A stretch of DNA of 64,000 bases from Ophthalmolycus amberensis (GCA_024529925.1 JAFEUB010000720.1:1307314-1371313); one strand, 5' to 3'; counted from the stretch's first letter, positions 35,301 through 49,424 are shown. Made by a program: numbers and translations. Notes: a model not told the origin generated them from the sequence alone.

Positions 35301-38300
35301 CTATAAAGAAATATTGAATATAGTAGTTTTAAAAAACTCTTTCAAATCACAACTGAAATGTCCTCTTTGATTAATGTTTGAAAAATAAAAATAAAACACT
35401 ATTCCCAGTGGTGTTTGCCTTGTAATTGATGCATTTGTGTGTGAGTAAATTATTCAGGAGCTTGTCATTCAATCCCCACCAGCAATGTCATGATTAAATA
35501 AAAACTGTTTAATTCCATTTGAGCCAGAGCTGTCATACTGCGGTGGTGTGCAATTGTCAAGACTGGAGTCGCCATGGGAATTTTCAATTTGAATTCAGTC
35601 ACCAATAAAAATGGAGTTTGTGACAAAGTAAGGAGGAATAAAATTAACGTCAACAGCCTTGATGTCAGTGTTGTGCCCCAAACAATCGCCATGTCATGTT
35701 CCACAAAATATGTCTCTACTTTGACAAGAAGCTTAGATGTTAGTTTGTTGTTGTGTTTTTTTTTTTCAGAAAATGATAAATAGCTTTCTCACCAGATACA
35801 AATTTTATCCATGATAGTTCTGCATTTCCATCCGTTTTTTTGCGGCACCACATAATCTGTGTCTTCTGTGTAAAATTACAGAACAAACAAGCTGTTAAAG
35901 AACAGGCCTGTACCACAAACAGCATCTGTTGGTTTTCCGACTTGTGTTTTACATCAGCGACAGGTGTTCCGTGCATGTGTCAACCTGAGATAAAAGACGG
36001 AGAAAATGTGCAGATGTCAGTCGTTACACGTGCGTCTTTTCATCGTTGCCTATGATTAGCTCAAGTTCGTAATAAGTCTGTATTCCTAACGCAGTGTGAT
36101 CGTAAAGAAGGAGCATAAAGAGGAAGAAACGCAGCTGAAGGGCCGCGGGCAAGCTCACACTTCCACCATGGGGAAGTTTAAATGATTACAAGGCTAACAG
36201 TGTAACCCCCTTCACCATCCTGCAGCTCATTATGCGCAGTGTCCCACTATTGGACCTCATCATTTTCTATAATTGCCCCCATTGGCCGGGCTCCTATCTG
36301 GCCTATTTTGTCCCATTCTGCTGAGAAATTAAGGCATTCCTCTAGCGACCCTGACCTGTCCCAGGCCTTGTCGTGTGACTGACAGCCCATTAGAGGGCCA
36401 TTGATTGGTTGAATCTTGGAATGTGTGAGCCAACCTAATTAGGGCTGAGTCCCTCCTCTCCTCTCTGAATGTCAATTGAGACCCTTGTAGGAAAGAAAAC
36501 AGCAAGCAAATGAGGCCTTTCTCATCCTCTGGATGGACACGGTTGTTTTTACTCAACTAGATCAGTGTAATTTACAGTACAAAGCCAAAAAAACCATGTG
36601 TGCTCATGGACATCTCGGAGAACGCTATGCACAGTCCAATATAATATGCACATATTAATCAGTTATGTCCAAGCATGCAACGAAGCAAATACATACTCCC
36701 TTGGGTGTTGACTGTATATTCCCACTTTCATACACATATATTCACAGAAACATTGCCAGAGGTTGTGATTAACGCTTCACCCTAGTCACCTGCACAAACC
36801 TACGATGTCTCATCGGGAGGTGATTTAGCAGGCCCACACACACATTTGTATGCATACACTCACTCACAGAAAATGAAACTTACTATCTCTCTCCTTTTTT
36901 TCTTCTTGCAAACACAGCCGCTCTGTTTGGAATGTGTGTAAAACTCTGTTTAAACACACACACGTACATGCTAAGACACACTGGCTCACTGAGACAGGAT
37001 ACGTGCTTGCAGCTGGTTTTGCCTCCAGCGCCGCGTTTGGAGAGTATTTGTGCTAATCAGTGCAGCTCTCCACCACAGATGGTCCTTGATTGAATCCACT
37101 ACCGTCCTGATATTAGTCATCTCGCCTTCTCCTCGCTATCCATGCAACAACAATGTATTTCCTCCCAAAACTTACCTTGACAGTTTGGCTTTTAATGGGT
37201 TTGTGAATTCAATCATGAAATCGGACTTGGTCAGAGGAGTGCTTAAGAAGATTTAGTTTTTTTTCTTTACTCCAGGCGAGATGCTAATGAGATGTGTTGT
37301 TGATGGGTTTTTCCTATGAAAGAAGATGACAGTTTATAGTGAGGACTATCCGTTAAATATGAAAACATCAACTTACTGTGTATTTCCAGTATATATTTCT
37401 TGTAGTTCTGCAATGGTAAGACTGTGTGGCAGCTCTTTGTCTAGAGCTACATCTGAATGTATTTTTGTTTTGTCTTTGAGGGTCCAAGGTCTTTTTAAGG
37501 ACTCCAACTTAACTCAATTTGCTGATCAGCCACAGTTCTTCCCGGCAACACTGGGAAAGATGAGAGGGACAACTGATCAGAAAGTACACTGACGAGGGCG
37601 TGGGTTTGTAAAAAGATCCACTGATCCGACTGTTTCAGTCCCAATACTGATACCTGGGGGTTGGTTTGGCCAGTGCTTAGTTGAAAAGCTGTATGCCTCA
37701 CTGTGTGGAGTATCTCCCCCCCCCCCCCAAAAAAGATGTAATACATGGATGTGCATTTACTGAATTGTTAATTATTAAAATTAGTAAATCGTACAAAGGA
37801 CAGGATTTACCATTTAAGTGTAAAACTTTTAAATACAGCAACAAATTGGTCAAAACTTAAACAGGAATCCACATTACTTTTCCATAAATGAATACATTTC
37901 TACCATAAATTGATGCAAAAAAGGCAGAGATTTGGACATAAAGTTTCACCACAATTCAGGAAATGAAATGTTTGATTATGCTTCATTTGTGTCGCCACCG
38001 ATTTTGAAACGAAATCTTCACCCTTGCACACGGATCCGTGAAACATTGTGTAAGTTAAGTAAGTAAGTAAGTCAAATATTCACTCCCAATTTAAAAAATA
38101 CATAAATTGGAAGACTAAAATGCAACATTGGCCTACTTTACTCTGAATATTTCAGTATCATATTCAATTGTTAAGAGCTTCTTGTGTGAAATAATTTACT
38201 ACTTAAAAGCATTTCTTTGTTATGATCTTGAGGAGAGTTTTCGTGTCTCCGTGGTTCAACAGTTTCAAAAGCTTTTCTATCCTGCCAGTGGAACGAAAAC

Positions 38301-38389
38301 GGCAAATTAAGCTAATTCGAATGAACTGGGGATGTTGTTGCTCTGTATATGTATTCATCAGTCGGTGACGCTGTCGCTTGGGGTGAATG

Positions 38390-38660
38390 TTAACGTCATC
38401 AGGCTAACATGCTAACAGTGACAATGCTAACATGCTGATGTTTAGCTGAATGTTTGCAATAATGTTCTCCATTTCAGTGTTAGCGAGCTAACCTTTGCAA
38501 ATTAACACCGAACAGAAAGTACTGCTGAGGTGGAGGGGAATGTGATTCATTTTGCAGATATTTGAGGCTTTGTCCTCTGGGGAACACGAGTGCCTGTACA
38601 AAATTTCGTGACAATCCATCCAATAGTTAGTGGACTCTGCACCAAAACAGACACTGCCAT
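38390..38660 (+). repeat. High-copy teleost repeat with GCTAACATGCTAAC motif
   Basis: AGGCTAACATGCTAACAGTG, AATGCTAACATGCTGATGTT, then AACAGAAAGTACTGCTGAGG and CAATCCATCCAATAGTTAGT follow the order of a well-known teleost intergenic repeat. A reverse-oriented copy is at 61.3-61.7 kb. Confidence 0.65.
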
Positions 38661-38849
38661 AGATGTAAAAGATAGCTTGCATTTTCCAGCTGCGTTGTGA
38701 TTGACAGGTCGCTACCACAGAGGTGTCTGGTCTGCGAGTTGTCCGTGTTTTTTCTCTTCGAACTTGAAACCTTTCACAGTGTGTTTTCAATTCATGAAAG
38801 TTCATTTTAAAATTCTGGCTGCCGTTTTATTGTACTCTGCTCCACCCTC

Positions 38850-38985
38850 TCGTATCACTTCATGGTCCCAGAAAACAAAGATGGCAACGACCAAAAACCG
38901 AGATGGCGACTGCCAAAATGCCAAACTCGAGGCTTCAAAACCGTAGTCCACAAACCATTGGGTGACATCCCGGTGACTATGTGCA
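38850..38985 (+). repeat. Dispersed repeat, copy 2 of 2 in window
   Basis: AGATGGCGACTGCCAAAATG, CCAAACTCGAGGCTTC and TTGGGTGACATCCCGGTGAC match the reverse complement of 29555-29700 in order. It begins with an extra partial AAAGATGGCAACGACCAAAA, a short internal duplication. Confidence 0.65.
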
Positions 38986-40751
38986 CTTCTTATATACACA
39001 CTATCGCAGTGTGTCTTTAAACAGCCTCCGCAAATCCACAGTAATGAAACCTGTAACCACCTGAGAGCCACAGAAGCAGTGGGTTGAAAAAAAAAAAAAA
39101 AAAGGAAATCTTGGCAGAAAATGGAACACACACATAAACCCTCACAATGTGTGCACTTTGCCACACACATGTACAGTCACACAAACAAACACATGCAGAG
39201 TGCTGCTGTTGCTTCCAGATAAGTCTCTCTCCATAGACCAGTGTCTTTGTACATCAGGGGGAGCAGAGGGTGAAAGGAATTGCGAGGAATGAACTCATGT
39301 TAATTTGTTTCAACTCTAAAGACAGAACGCGCGCCAACGCCGAATCTTCCCTCAACATTCTCACTTGTCCTGCTCCTTACAACCCTTTCCAGGCTTTGCC
39401 GCACGTGATTATTTGTCCGTCTTTCTTCCCTTCCTTCCTCCTTGTCGTTCTTTCTCCCGGCCCTCTGTCTTGCCCCTTGTTAGCGAGCATTGTGCTAAAA
39501 GATGATATTAGTGCCTTTTAGCGCTGTGACAGGAATACTAACTCACAGCTCCCCGGCATTTCAACAGCCTCTGTGATACCTGGGTTTGTAGCTGCCAGAT
39601 TATTTAGGATAACATTTACACACACACACACACAAACAATGAGATGCACGCATGCAGAGACAGACTGTTCCCCCTCACAGGAGCACTCACCCTTACTCAA
39701 ATTTGCAGTTGTTGTTGGCTCACCCCTCATCTGAACCGCTATGTTCTCCAGTAGACTTCTACCAATGTAATTGCGCTTTCGGCTCAGGAATTAATCACTG
39801 ATGTGGTTTAATAGTGTGTGTTGTGTGTTTCTGGGGGCAAATAGCGATTTTTGCCATGTACCTCAAAGACACTGCAAAATATGGAAGCTGGAGAGTGAGG
39901 GGGGCGTGTGAGGAAAAGATCAGAGGAAATGGGGATGAAGGTGAAGGCGGGACCAAGTGGGTGGAGCCGAGGCGATAAACGAGGCAGGAGGTGACGGGCG
40001 AACAGGAGGAGGGATCTCGCAGAGTGCTACAGAGACGTGGCCCCCGCTAGCAAAGATGAAGGGCTACTTTAATTAGGTTTCTGACGCCTGCTTAATCCTA
40101 TTCTCCAGATTAATCCCTTACAATGTACATAATCAAAACAAACACACCCATGGGGGCAAAGCTGTTAATAGGAAACAGTAATACAGATGGTGTGTGTGCA
40201 TGTGGGACACCTGTATACAACCTTTGGGGGCAAACATAGGACATGTCCCAGTCATCGCTCTCCCTGTGCAGTGATCGGAAGCTGAAGGGGGGATTGCGAT
40301 CACACTTGAGACCCTGAATAAGCTGCCTCCTCCGGAATGTGCTGTGCTGCTGCAATGTAAACGTACGCTCATTCTATTCTTGAACACGGCTTGATATCCA
40401 TGCATGAGAGCAACAAGTGGGAACGAGTCACCTTGCCCAAAAATAAAATGATATCTGGGTCTACTTTGTTTTTTGTCTCTCAGTTCTGTTTATGCTGCTG
40501 AAGGAAATCTATTCCCATTGCTCCCAATGGCTCAATTCGTCATACAGCCACTTACCGGCCTCTCGAGTTTTTAGTGACTATACTTAACAATGCTGATTCA
40601 TTTCACAGCTAATTATTTTCAACTCTCATGGTGGATTTGATTTGGACTACTTTCTCTAAGAAAAAAAAAAGACTGTAAGCCATACTGTCACACTTTTTAG
40701 TGTGATTTTGATAATATATTTAGAGCGGTATGTGCATTCAGGTGGCTATTA

Positions 40752-40852
40752 GGGAAAGATGCCCCCCTCAGTACATACAATGTTAACATGCATAAGCATA
40801 CTCCGAGTTTGGGGTAAAATATGCACATCCACTGTAAAGGGGCATCTTGCCC
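40752..40852. repeat. Short inverted-repeat unit (101 bp), possible MITE
   Basis: The left arm GGGAAAGATGCCCC (40752-40765) and the right arm GGGGCATCTTGCCC (40839-40852) are inverted with one mismatch, separated by 73 bp. The arms end in hAT-like (C)AGGG. No convincing target-site duplication is visible (4 of 8 bases agree), so mobility is uncertain. Confidence 0.45.
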
Positions 40853-42948
40853 TGGGAGTCATTTTGATTTTAGATGTCTATAGATTTTATAATTTACATA
40901 AAGAATGTTATCTCATTAAGATAATTGCTTTATTGATTTCTCATTTACAGAATAAAACAAACTGTTTATGAAAGGCCACGTTAATTTAGATGTGCTACTT
41001 TAGTGGTGCTTGGTTAGAGTTAAGGCATCAAATAAAGAAACACAATAACAAACAGTATTTCAATTGTGTCACCAAATCTTTATTTCAAAGAGAGGTCTGT
41101 GGCTAAAGGGTTTATTCAATAATCTTTTTTTTTTTTCACCAATTGAAGTTTATAGTTGGGAATTGTGTTTTCCTTTTGCGCAAACATGCTTTTCATTGAA
41201 ACATGATATGATGATTATATCCTTGTTATTTACCCTTAGACTGTAATGTGTGTTTCTATGTTATTTAAGATCTTGTACGGCTGTAGTAGTAGCAGTTAGT
41301 TGTTTAATCTAAGTGATGCACTGCATTCAGCATAAGATATAATCATCCTGTTATTGGCATAAAGCTAAAAGTGTTAATCTGAGCCCTTGCTTTTTTGTGC
41401 CTTCAAATAATATGGTAGTTCTAGATAATAATACAATGTGACCCAAAATATGATTGTAAGGTATAAGGAAATAAACTGTTCCGCTATCATTTGATTCTGG
41501 GTATTTTCTGGTCTTTATGGAAACAATTTGACATCTTGGAGATAGAAAATATAGCAGCCTGGTACATTCAACCATTTGCACATTTGAAGTAAGGCACCTT
41601 GTGATGAACTTGACTTGGCCCAACAACAGTCACAGTGTAAAACATATGCAGAGTAATACATTTGGGAACACTTAGTTTGTACCTGTTCCTGCCCAGCTTC
41701 AACAGGTACCTGAGGGAGAATGTCTGAGGAGCCATGCAAGTTTAATGTTGCTGATTTCTGCAGCAGAACAAAGCCCAAAGTGTTGGTTTTCATCTTTCTC
41801 TATACGGAGCAAGTCGAGCATGAGGAGAGAGAGGAAAGGTAAGAAAACACTCAGATTTGTCAGTAAACCGTACCGGTATCACACCAGGTCACCCAGTAGG
41901 CTGTGAAATGACTTGTTGATCCCGGGGAATGTGTGTGTGTGTGTGTGTGTGTGAGACAGAGAGAGGCAGTGATAGCTTTATCTGCAGGTACGTTTCACAC
42001 CGAAACGGCCCCGCAGCTTCACCCCGCGCCAAAACCGCAGAGAGCGAGACAGAAGAAGAAGAGCAGAGGCAGAAAAACAGCGAGCTAGACATTTGAAGCA
42101 TGAGCGGTGTCTTGACAAACAAGGAATTATCAGGAAAAAGAGAATGTTGGGACCCCAAGGGCCACACACACCACTGCCCAGATTTCTGCTTAACACATAC
42201 TGAATGTTCTGCTCGAACAATTGCAAATTAGATCGGGGCAAAGAGAAGTGAGTGCAGACGAAGGGAGGACTGAGTGCTGTCCCTTGCATGAAGCCGAATT
42301 AGCATGCACCATAGATCTCTTTTATGGCGCTGGCGCTGTCCATGGTCCTGAAAAGATGTGGTTCCACAACGGATAATGTTCTACTTGGGTGGCAGGAAGT
42401 AAGTGGGAATAAATCTCTGAGGAAAATTGAGATTTCAGCAAGCTATTAGTTTTGTGCTGGCCAACCTGGCTGGGACATTGTGGTCAGAGCTGCAAAGTTG
42501 GCTTATAAGTGTCCCATTACCTCACAAAACAAATGGCCACCATTTATATCCATCCAATCCCCCCCCACCCCTCCCCAATTTTTTGAAAAAGATGGCACAC
42601 ATCTGTTAGAAAAGATGTGTGCCAGGGTAAAGTATAAAGGAAGAATATTGACGTAAGTGAGTTTATCCTCCTCTTAAATGCAGAAGTACAAGAGGAAACC
42701 ATGGTTCCAGAAAGAGCAAACTAATCTCTATATTGCATTGTCTTTCATGCAATGAGTCATAAAATAATCACAAGGACACATCTTTGATTGCTCGTAGTTT
42801 CAATTCTGAATGAAAACATGAAGTGCAAATTGTCTTTGCGAAAGGAAATGTTACCCGACGAGGTTTCATTAAAATTCAACAAGAGGCAGTCTCCGTGAGA
42901 GGTTAGATTATTGGCCGGCAGGCGCATGGACACACACCCACCCCTATA

Positions 42949-42978
42949 CACACACAACACACACACACACACACACAC
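42949..42978. repeat. (CA)n tract upstream of grin3b exon 1
   Basis: CA repeat, interrupted once (CACAACACAC), ending about 310 bp before the grin3b ATG. It may lie in the promoter or the 5'UTR. Confidence 0.9.
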
Positions 42979-42989
42979 CACAGCTGGTG

Positions 42990-43289
42990 CGCCTTCCTCC
43001 AGCAGAGACTGACAGAAGCGGGGCGACCGCTCTAAGCTGCGAGCGCTCATCTCTCGTCTCCTTCACCAGCGCGTCTTTTACTGTTGACATTAAAAAAACT
43101 TTGAAGAGGTGAGATCCGAAACGTTCAACAACGTCGACAGCGCGCATTGACAAAAGAAAAAAAAAAAGGAGGGAAAGAAAAGAACCATCAAGTCCGAGGA
43201 AAAGCGCCGGAGCCGGGAGAAAGAGGGAGCTATGCCATCTCGCGCCGAGCAGAGCCCAGTCCTCCTCTGTTGCGTGTCGGAGCTGCAGC
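42990..43289 (+). promoter_or_regulatory. CpG-rich promoter/5'UTR region of grin3b
   Basis: From about 42.99 kb the sequence turns GC-rich with many CpG dinucleotides (GCGGGGCGACCGC, GCTGCGAGCGCTC, CAACGTCGACAGCGCGC), unlike the AT-rich flank. This is typical of a vertebrate CpG-island promoter leading into exon 1. No TATA box is seen. A purine block (AAAAGAAAAAAAAAAGGAGG) at 43153-43172 probably belongs to the 5'UTR. The transcription start is not determinable. Confidence 0.55.
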
Positions 43290-44012
<723 letters not shown>

Positions 44013-44623
44013 CTCCCCAATGCACCTGTAGCAGTCCTCTTTAAAGGAGCAGAAAACACTGAAGGTTATTCGGGTATATGTGATTGTTTTTGTGCGTTCT
44101 GCACTTTGCACTTTAATCAGATGCAACCTCTGGCCAAACATATTTTCGTTTGGACCTTTATCACAGAGTTGACACTCGTGGATGAATCTTAGCCTGCATT
44201 TGCCTGTAGCAAGGATTTTGGTGTCTGAGCTGGTGCAAAACTCATCTCACCATGCAGCCAGATTTTTAAGTCGTGCTAAAGGCGAGGGAATAGTGCAAGG
44301 AAATGTAATTGTAACAGGGATAAAAACAATCAATTATTCTTAAGAATAATTAGAATAACACAATTAGTAACAATAGTAGTATAAAATGTAATGGATCATT
44401 TGAAGAGTAGATTAAAGGAGCATTTAGTGTCCCAGACTCTTATTAAATTGCACCAATAAGTGTCTTCCTTCAAAGTCTGATGTTCAGATTGATCTCCTGA
44501 GCTTTAGCTGGTGAACCTGCAGGCCCTTCACGTGCATGTTTAATATCTGGTAGCTCAGCCTTAGTATCTGACTGAACACTTGAGCCCTCGAGCATGAGGT
44601 TTAAAAATGAAATGCTTTTTTCT

Positions 44624-44626
<3 letters not shown>

Positions 44627-44657
<31 letters not shown>
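44627..44657. repeat. (TG)n microsatellite cluster, first of three
   Basis: GT repeat of about 31 bp, with further short TG tracts at 44794-44816 and 44857-44871. All lie within the presumed grin3b intron 1. Confidence 0.9.
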
Positions 44658-44660
<3 letters not shown>

Positions 44661-45154
44661 ACTGTGAGTGAGTGTGTGTATTTACGAGCACCTGGATGGG
44701 AGTGTGTGCATGTATGATTGAAGACAGCTGTGTTTTGGCACCTTTCAGAGTAAATCATTCAAACAGTTGAGATACTGATGGATGCTACGGAGAGGTGTGT
44801 GTGTGTGTGTGTGTGTTGCTTGATGTGTGTGCAAATTTGTAGGTAGGCAATAAGCGTGTGTGTGTGTGTGTCATGTTAGTATTCCCAGCAGCAGTCGAGC
44901 TGCTTGCCAGTCGGTCAATCCAGCTCCAGTCATACCCGCCTCTATCCCACTGAGCCAACTGCATCTCTCTCTCACACACTCACACTCACACTCACACTCA
45001 CACACTTGCACAGGGGCAACCAAGACACCGCACACACAGAGAGGCACATAAAGAGGGTTTCAACTTTTACAGCTTTATCTGAGACACACACTTTAACACA
45101 CAGGCTGTACTAAGAGGCGGTGTTAGGGAGACTGGGGGGACGACGACAAGGTGG

Positions 45155-45220
45155 GGAGAGAGAGAGAGAGAGAGGAAGGGAGAGAGAGAGGGAGGGAGAG
45201 GGAGAGAGAGAGAGAGAGGG
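45155..45220. repeat. (GA)n-rich microsatellite
   Basis: GAGAGAGAGAGAGAGAGAGG with GGGA interruptions over about 65 bp, within the presumed grin3b intron. Confidence 0.9.
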
Positions 45221-46039
45221 AGGAAAATATCTATAGTTTAAGTCTGAAATCTTTGTCCTGTCTCGTCTCTTTGTCAACAATGGACTGCTTATTCGATTTC
45301 AATAAAGCTTGCATGAATGAGAAGTCACACCACTTGACGAATGTGTCGGCAATGCAAGGAGATAAGCAGGGGAGGGGAGAGCAGAAGGAAAGGGAGAGAG
45401 GAAAGGCTGGGAGGAGAGGCTTTTTTATTTTTTGTAGCTGTGGGAGGCCTTTGAGCTCGTCAGAACTGTGCCAGCCAAAAGAGAAACAACCATCACTCTC
45501 TTTCTCTGTGCCCTCTGTTCTTTAGATTTATTTATTTTTGCAATAATTTCAGCATTTTCATAGAAACGGATGCCTGTTTGTTGGTTAGCTTTGCTGTTTA
45601 TGCTCCAAAAAAGTGCTTCAGGCTTATATTCAACTCATGGAATATGTTGGGTTTTTATTCTCAGTGCCAGGCTAGTCTTCGGTGCAGAAGGTGACATGTT
45701 CGAGGTGTCTGGCAGCAGCAGCAACATCTGTTTGTAAACCGTAGAGGGAAAACAGGGCAGGCACGGTGAGGAGTAGCACACATGTAAAAGACCAGGGGCA
45801 GAAACTCTGAATTAAACATGGTTTAAGATGCCATACTGACTACAGTTTGTGACCGAGGAGGAGTGATATTTAGGAGAATAAAGTGCCGAAAAATCTGCCG
45901 TCTAACCAGAAATATAATAAAATACTAAAGAAGTAAGAAACTTGAATAGACTCTTCCATAATAGAGAATTAAATATCAAGAATGCTCTATTTCGGTTTTT
46001 GTAATGGTGCATGTTATTGCTCTGGTAAACAACATACAT

Positions 46040-46290
46040 CTGAAACTGTTGCTGGATTAATTGATTAATCAATCAAAAGAAAATAATCGACAAATTGCAA
46101 ACTTTGTTTTCATAATCTCATATTTAACAATTTGCAGCCTTGCTCCATTTAACATTGCAACATTTGAAATTTGAAATTTTTCATTAAAGTCAAAAGCAAT
46201 ATAGTAGAAAATATCGTTTAAAAATACAAAAAAGTTTTAACAATTGATAATTTTTCGGGTTGTCAAAGGCAAAATAAGTCATTCCTTTTA
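46040..46290. repeat. Probable teleost dispersed repeat (ATTAATTGATTAATCAATC type)
   Basis: GGATTAATTGATTAATCAAT followed by CAAAAGAAAATAATCGACAA is a recognisable teleost high-copy motif. The flanking AT-rich DNA up to the TTTTTCGGGTTGTCAAAG block probably belongs to the same copy. Boundaries uncertain. Confidence 0.45.
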
Positions 46291-48847
46291 GCCCTCTAAC
46301 AGTATGATATTTTCAGTACATGGCCAGTGAAGGAATGTATTGCACACTCCAGGGTGCACCTCCAAAGATGGGGAGCAATGTGAGAAACAAACTAAAGGAG
46401 GCTGCTGGGAGGCGGGACGGGTTCTTGATCACACACAGAGAGGGCGAGTGACGAGTGGGCTGGGTCAACAGGGAGGCAAATTGTTACCCTGTACAAACAG
46501 TCAACAGTACACTGCTTTCTCCACTGATAACAAAATACACAAACGGAAGATATGATTCTAATTAAAAATGCTATTTACATTTTAGCATCAGCGGGAGGAG
46601 AAGTACTCCTGAGAGGGGGGAGGAGGGCTGGAGAAATGCAGAGACAAAACAAACGCCTCTGCCAAAAAAATTGCCGGATCCGTCACACATTGGTCCAAAT
46701 AGAGTGTTTTTTTGTTTGTTTGTTTGTCTCTGGAAGGAGAGCCTTCTCCCCGGTGTTTTTGAAATAGTGGAGGTATTTCTGCAGGGCATTGGGAATTGAA
46801 CCTACGTTTTCAGATCCCTTCTCTGGACATCATGGAATAGGTAGATAAACATGCGGAAAGAAAGAGAGATCCGTCCACATGCAGCAGGAAACACTTGCTA
46901 TGCCTCCCTCCAACTGTCAGGGATACATTTTACACAAATTTTAAAATCCCACAAAACATAAAAGGTACTTTTTGGGTGTGTTTCTATCGCAGGCTAAAGA
47001 GACTACTTCAAGGTTTAAAGAGCATGCCCATGAGAAAAGAACAGTCTTTCAGGGATTAAATAATATTTGGCTCTGTATTATTTATTTATTTATTGCCATA
47101 TTTCACATTTCACGAGCTCGGCACAGTCATGATGGGGGGTGTCATTCAGCATGTGTGACATTTCTTGGAGGTTGCGATGACGGATGTTTCCCAGACTACT
47201 GTTCAGTTCCCCCAAAAACCTCTGCTGATGGGTTGTCGTGATTATGCACTTGACGAGTGTATCGCTTCTTATTATCACAAGTTTGCTGTCGTCAAAACAT
47301 TCCGGTGTTGCAACACTGGGGAAATTTAAGCACCGTCGGAGACACTAAAGGACAGACAGGAGGATGTAAAGGCAGTCGGAGACAGAGGTCGGTTGTCTGC
47401 CTGCGTTCTCCCCTCTCTGCTTAGTCAGACGAGTTGTGGGACTTGGTGATGCGTCTCAGCAAGGAAGTGCTTATTCCTCCCAACCTACTTAAGCTAATTA
47501 GAACCAGCGTGTGACCCCTAACTGTAAATCTCTCCCGTTCATCTATGACAGGGAGGATGGGAGGAGAGGAGCAGAGGGGAGGGGAAAGAAAAAGGAAATG
47601 GCCTTGTAATTCCCATCAGTGCCATTATGGGCGTTTGGGCAGGTGATTTGTTCATCAGTAGCCTCTCACGGAATGAGTGAAAATAAATGAAATTGAGGAT
47701 ATTTGATGGCTAAGTGAAGAAATTCATTAAATAACCTTAATTAACCCCCCGAAAAATGAATGATCTGGGTTGTAAAATTGGTATTCTACCAGGACGTGTT
47801 GGTGGAAGCGTAGTCATTATGGAATGAAATCATTTTTGTTTGCGAACGGATTTAATTGAAAAAGAAAAAGAACATCTATGCAATCCCAGTCCATTAGTGA
47901 CGCAGCCAGCCTTTTTTTTCCTTTTTTTTTAAAGCGCGGTCTTACCAAACAATTCTAGATTCACTGATTTTATCACGGAAATTATTTTGTGGATCATGAT
48001 TTCCATGCCGGAAATGTATTAGCAGGGCGCGCTGGAGGGAATGGTTTTGCTGATTCCTGAACGTGATTAGGTGAGAGCGGTGGTATGGTGTGTGTGAATT
48101 CATTATTTGTCATTCTTCACAGTGGAAGCCGTGTTCGTGCAGCTCAGTAACTGTCTCTTCACTCCCAGCTACTCCTTTCCAAAAAGCACAATATAATACA
48201 GAACTAGTCTGATTCTGAAACACATTTGTTGTTCAGTTCTATTGCCACTTAAATGTTCTTTGATAGTACTCTCTACAAAAGAGGAGTGTTTTATTCATAT
48301 TTCTTTTTTTTTTTCAACCAGACTTTGATCGAATGCTCATTCTAAATACAAAGGCATATTTGTTCAAGTCCTCTTCACCTGTTCCTGTGCTGCTGTATTA
48401 GTCATGTTGATATTTGATTTGAAAGTATTCATAATTTAGCTTATTGTGCTGCTGCAATTTGAGTCCCTCTGAATCACAGCATTGGCTGAACACTGAACAC
48501 CCACAAATGTTGATGCCACTGTCGTCAGCCTTTTCCCTAAACTATAATCACTACAATACACACTCAACAGTCATCAAGTGTATTATTCATGATTTTTTTT
48601 ACTTTTTATGATTTGGAATAACCTTTATCATTCGCATTGGGAACATGCTTTCCCCTCTGCAATCTATCCATCCTGCGTTCTTTCATGAAGTCACTCCTTT
48701 TTTTTTTTAATGACATACCTCGTTCTGCTTAGTAAAATGAAGATTAGTACAGTAAAAAACCCAATTTGCGACTTTGAATGAAATTACATTTTAATCCAGG
48801 GACCCTGCTGAATAAGACGCATTGTGGCTCTGCGCTAGCCCCGCTCT

Positions 48848-48858
48848 CAGAGAACACA

Positions 48859-48893
<35 letters not shown>
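48848..48893. repeat. (CA)n microsatellite
   Basis: CA repeat with one early interruption (CACATACACA), about 46 bp. Confidence 0.92.
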
Positions 48894-48895
<2 letters not shown>

Positions 48896-49424
48896 TCATG
48901 CACGCACACTGTATGCAGAGAAGCACAATCCACGCACCAATGTATACCTGCATATATGATTCACGCAGTGTCGGCTCTTTGCTCACTAAAGGTCATTAAG
49001 CCTAATGAGGCTTCACGAGGCCATGCTGCCTTTAGTGTTTCCTTTGAGCCGATGAGGGGATTTGTGCCCAGACCACAGTGGAATGAACGAGTGCAGAGAG
49101 AGTGGGACAAAACTCGTGCCGAGCCAGAGCCGCAGGCAAACTGACAGTTTGAGACAAGCAGGCCACTTAATGCAAACAGCTCAAAGCTTTTTCTTTATTA
49201 GTGTTATGATGACAGTTCAGCACGGTCTTGACTGAGCCAGATTAATTGAGCAGAGCAGAAACAGCGGAGGGTGTGTTTCCAAAAGGATTGTGGGCCTGTC
49301 TGAGCTGCTCAGTGTGGCATCGGAGTTTGTGTTTGAATGTTTGGCTTGTGTTTTTTCGCCTCTGGTAAAACAAATGTTTCCAGTGACTCAAAACCAGTTT
49401 CTAAATAATAATATTAAAAAAAAT

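Larger units (their letters stand above)
23149..42900. other. Intergenic sequence between cldn11 and grin3b, no coding exon seen
   Basis: No conserved peptide on either strand. Open frames up to 239 codons occur only in one-sided polypurine DNA (31.35-32.07 kb) or TC/GA-rich DNA (28.5-29.1 kb). Visible content is fragments of dispersed repeats at 29.6, 32.7, 35.2, 38.5 and 38.9 kb, poly-C runs at 29993-30008, 33281-33291 and 37717-37728, (CA)n at 31064-31099 and 31261-31280, a small inverted-repeat unit at 40.75-40.85 kb, and (TG)n at 41931-41952. Stretches of about 24-27 kb and 36.2-36.5 kb are AT-rich unique-looking DNA. Function unknown. Confidence 0.55.
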
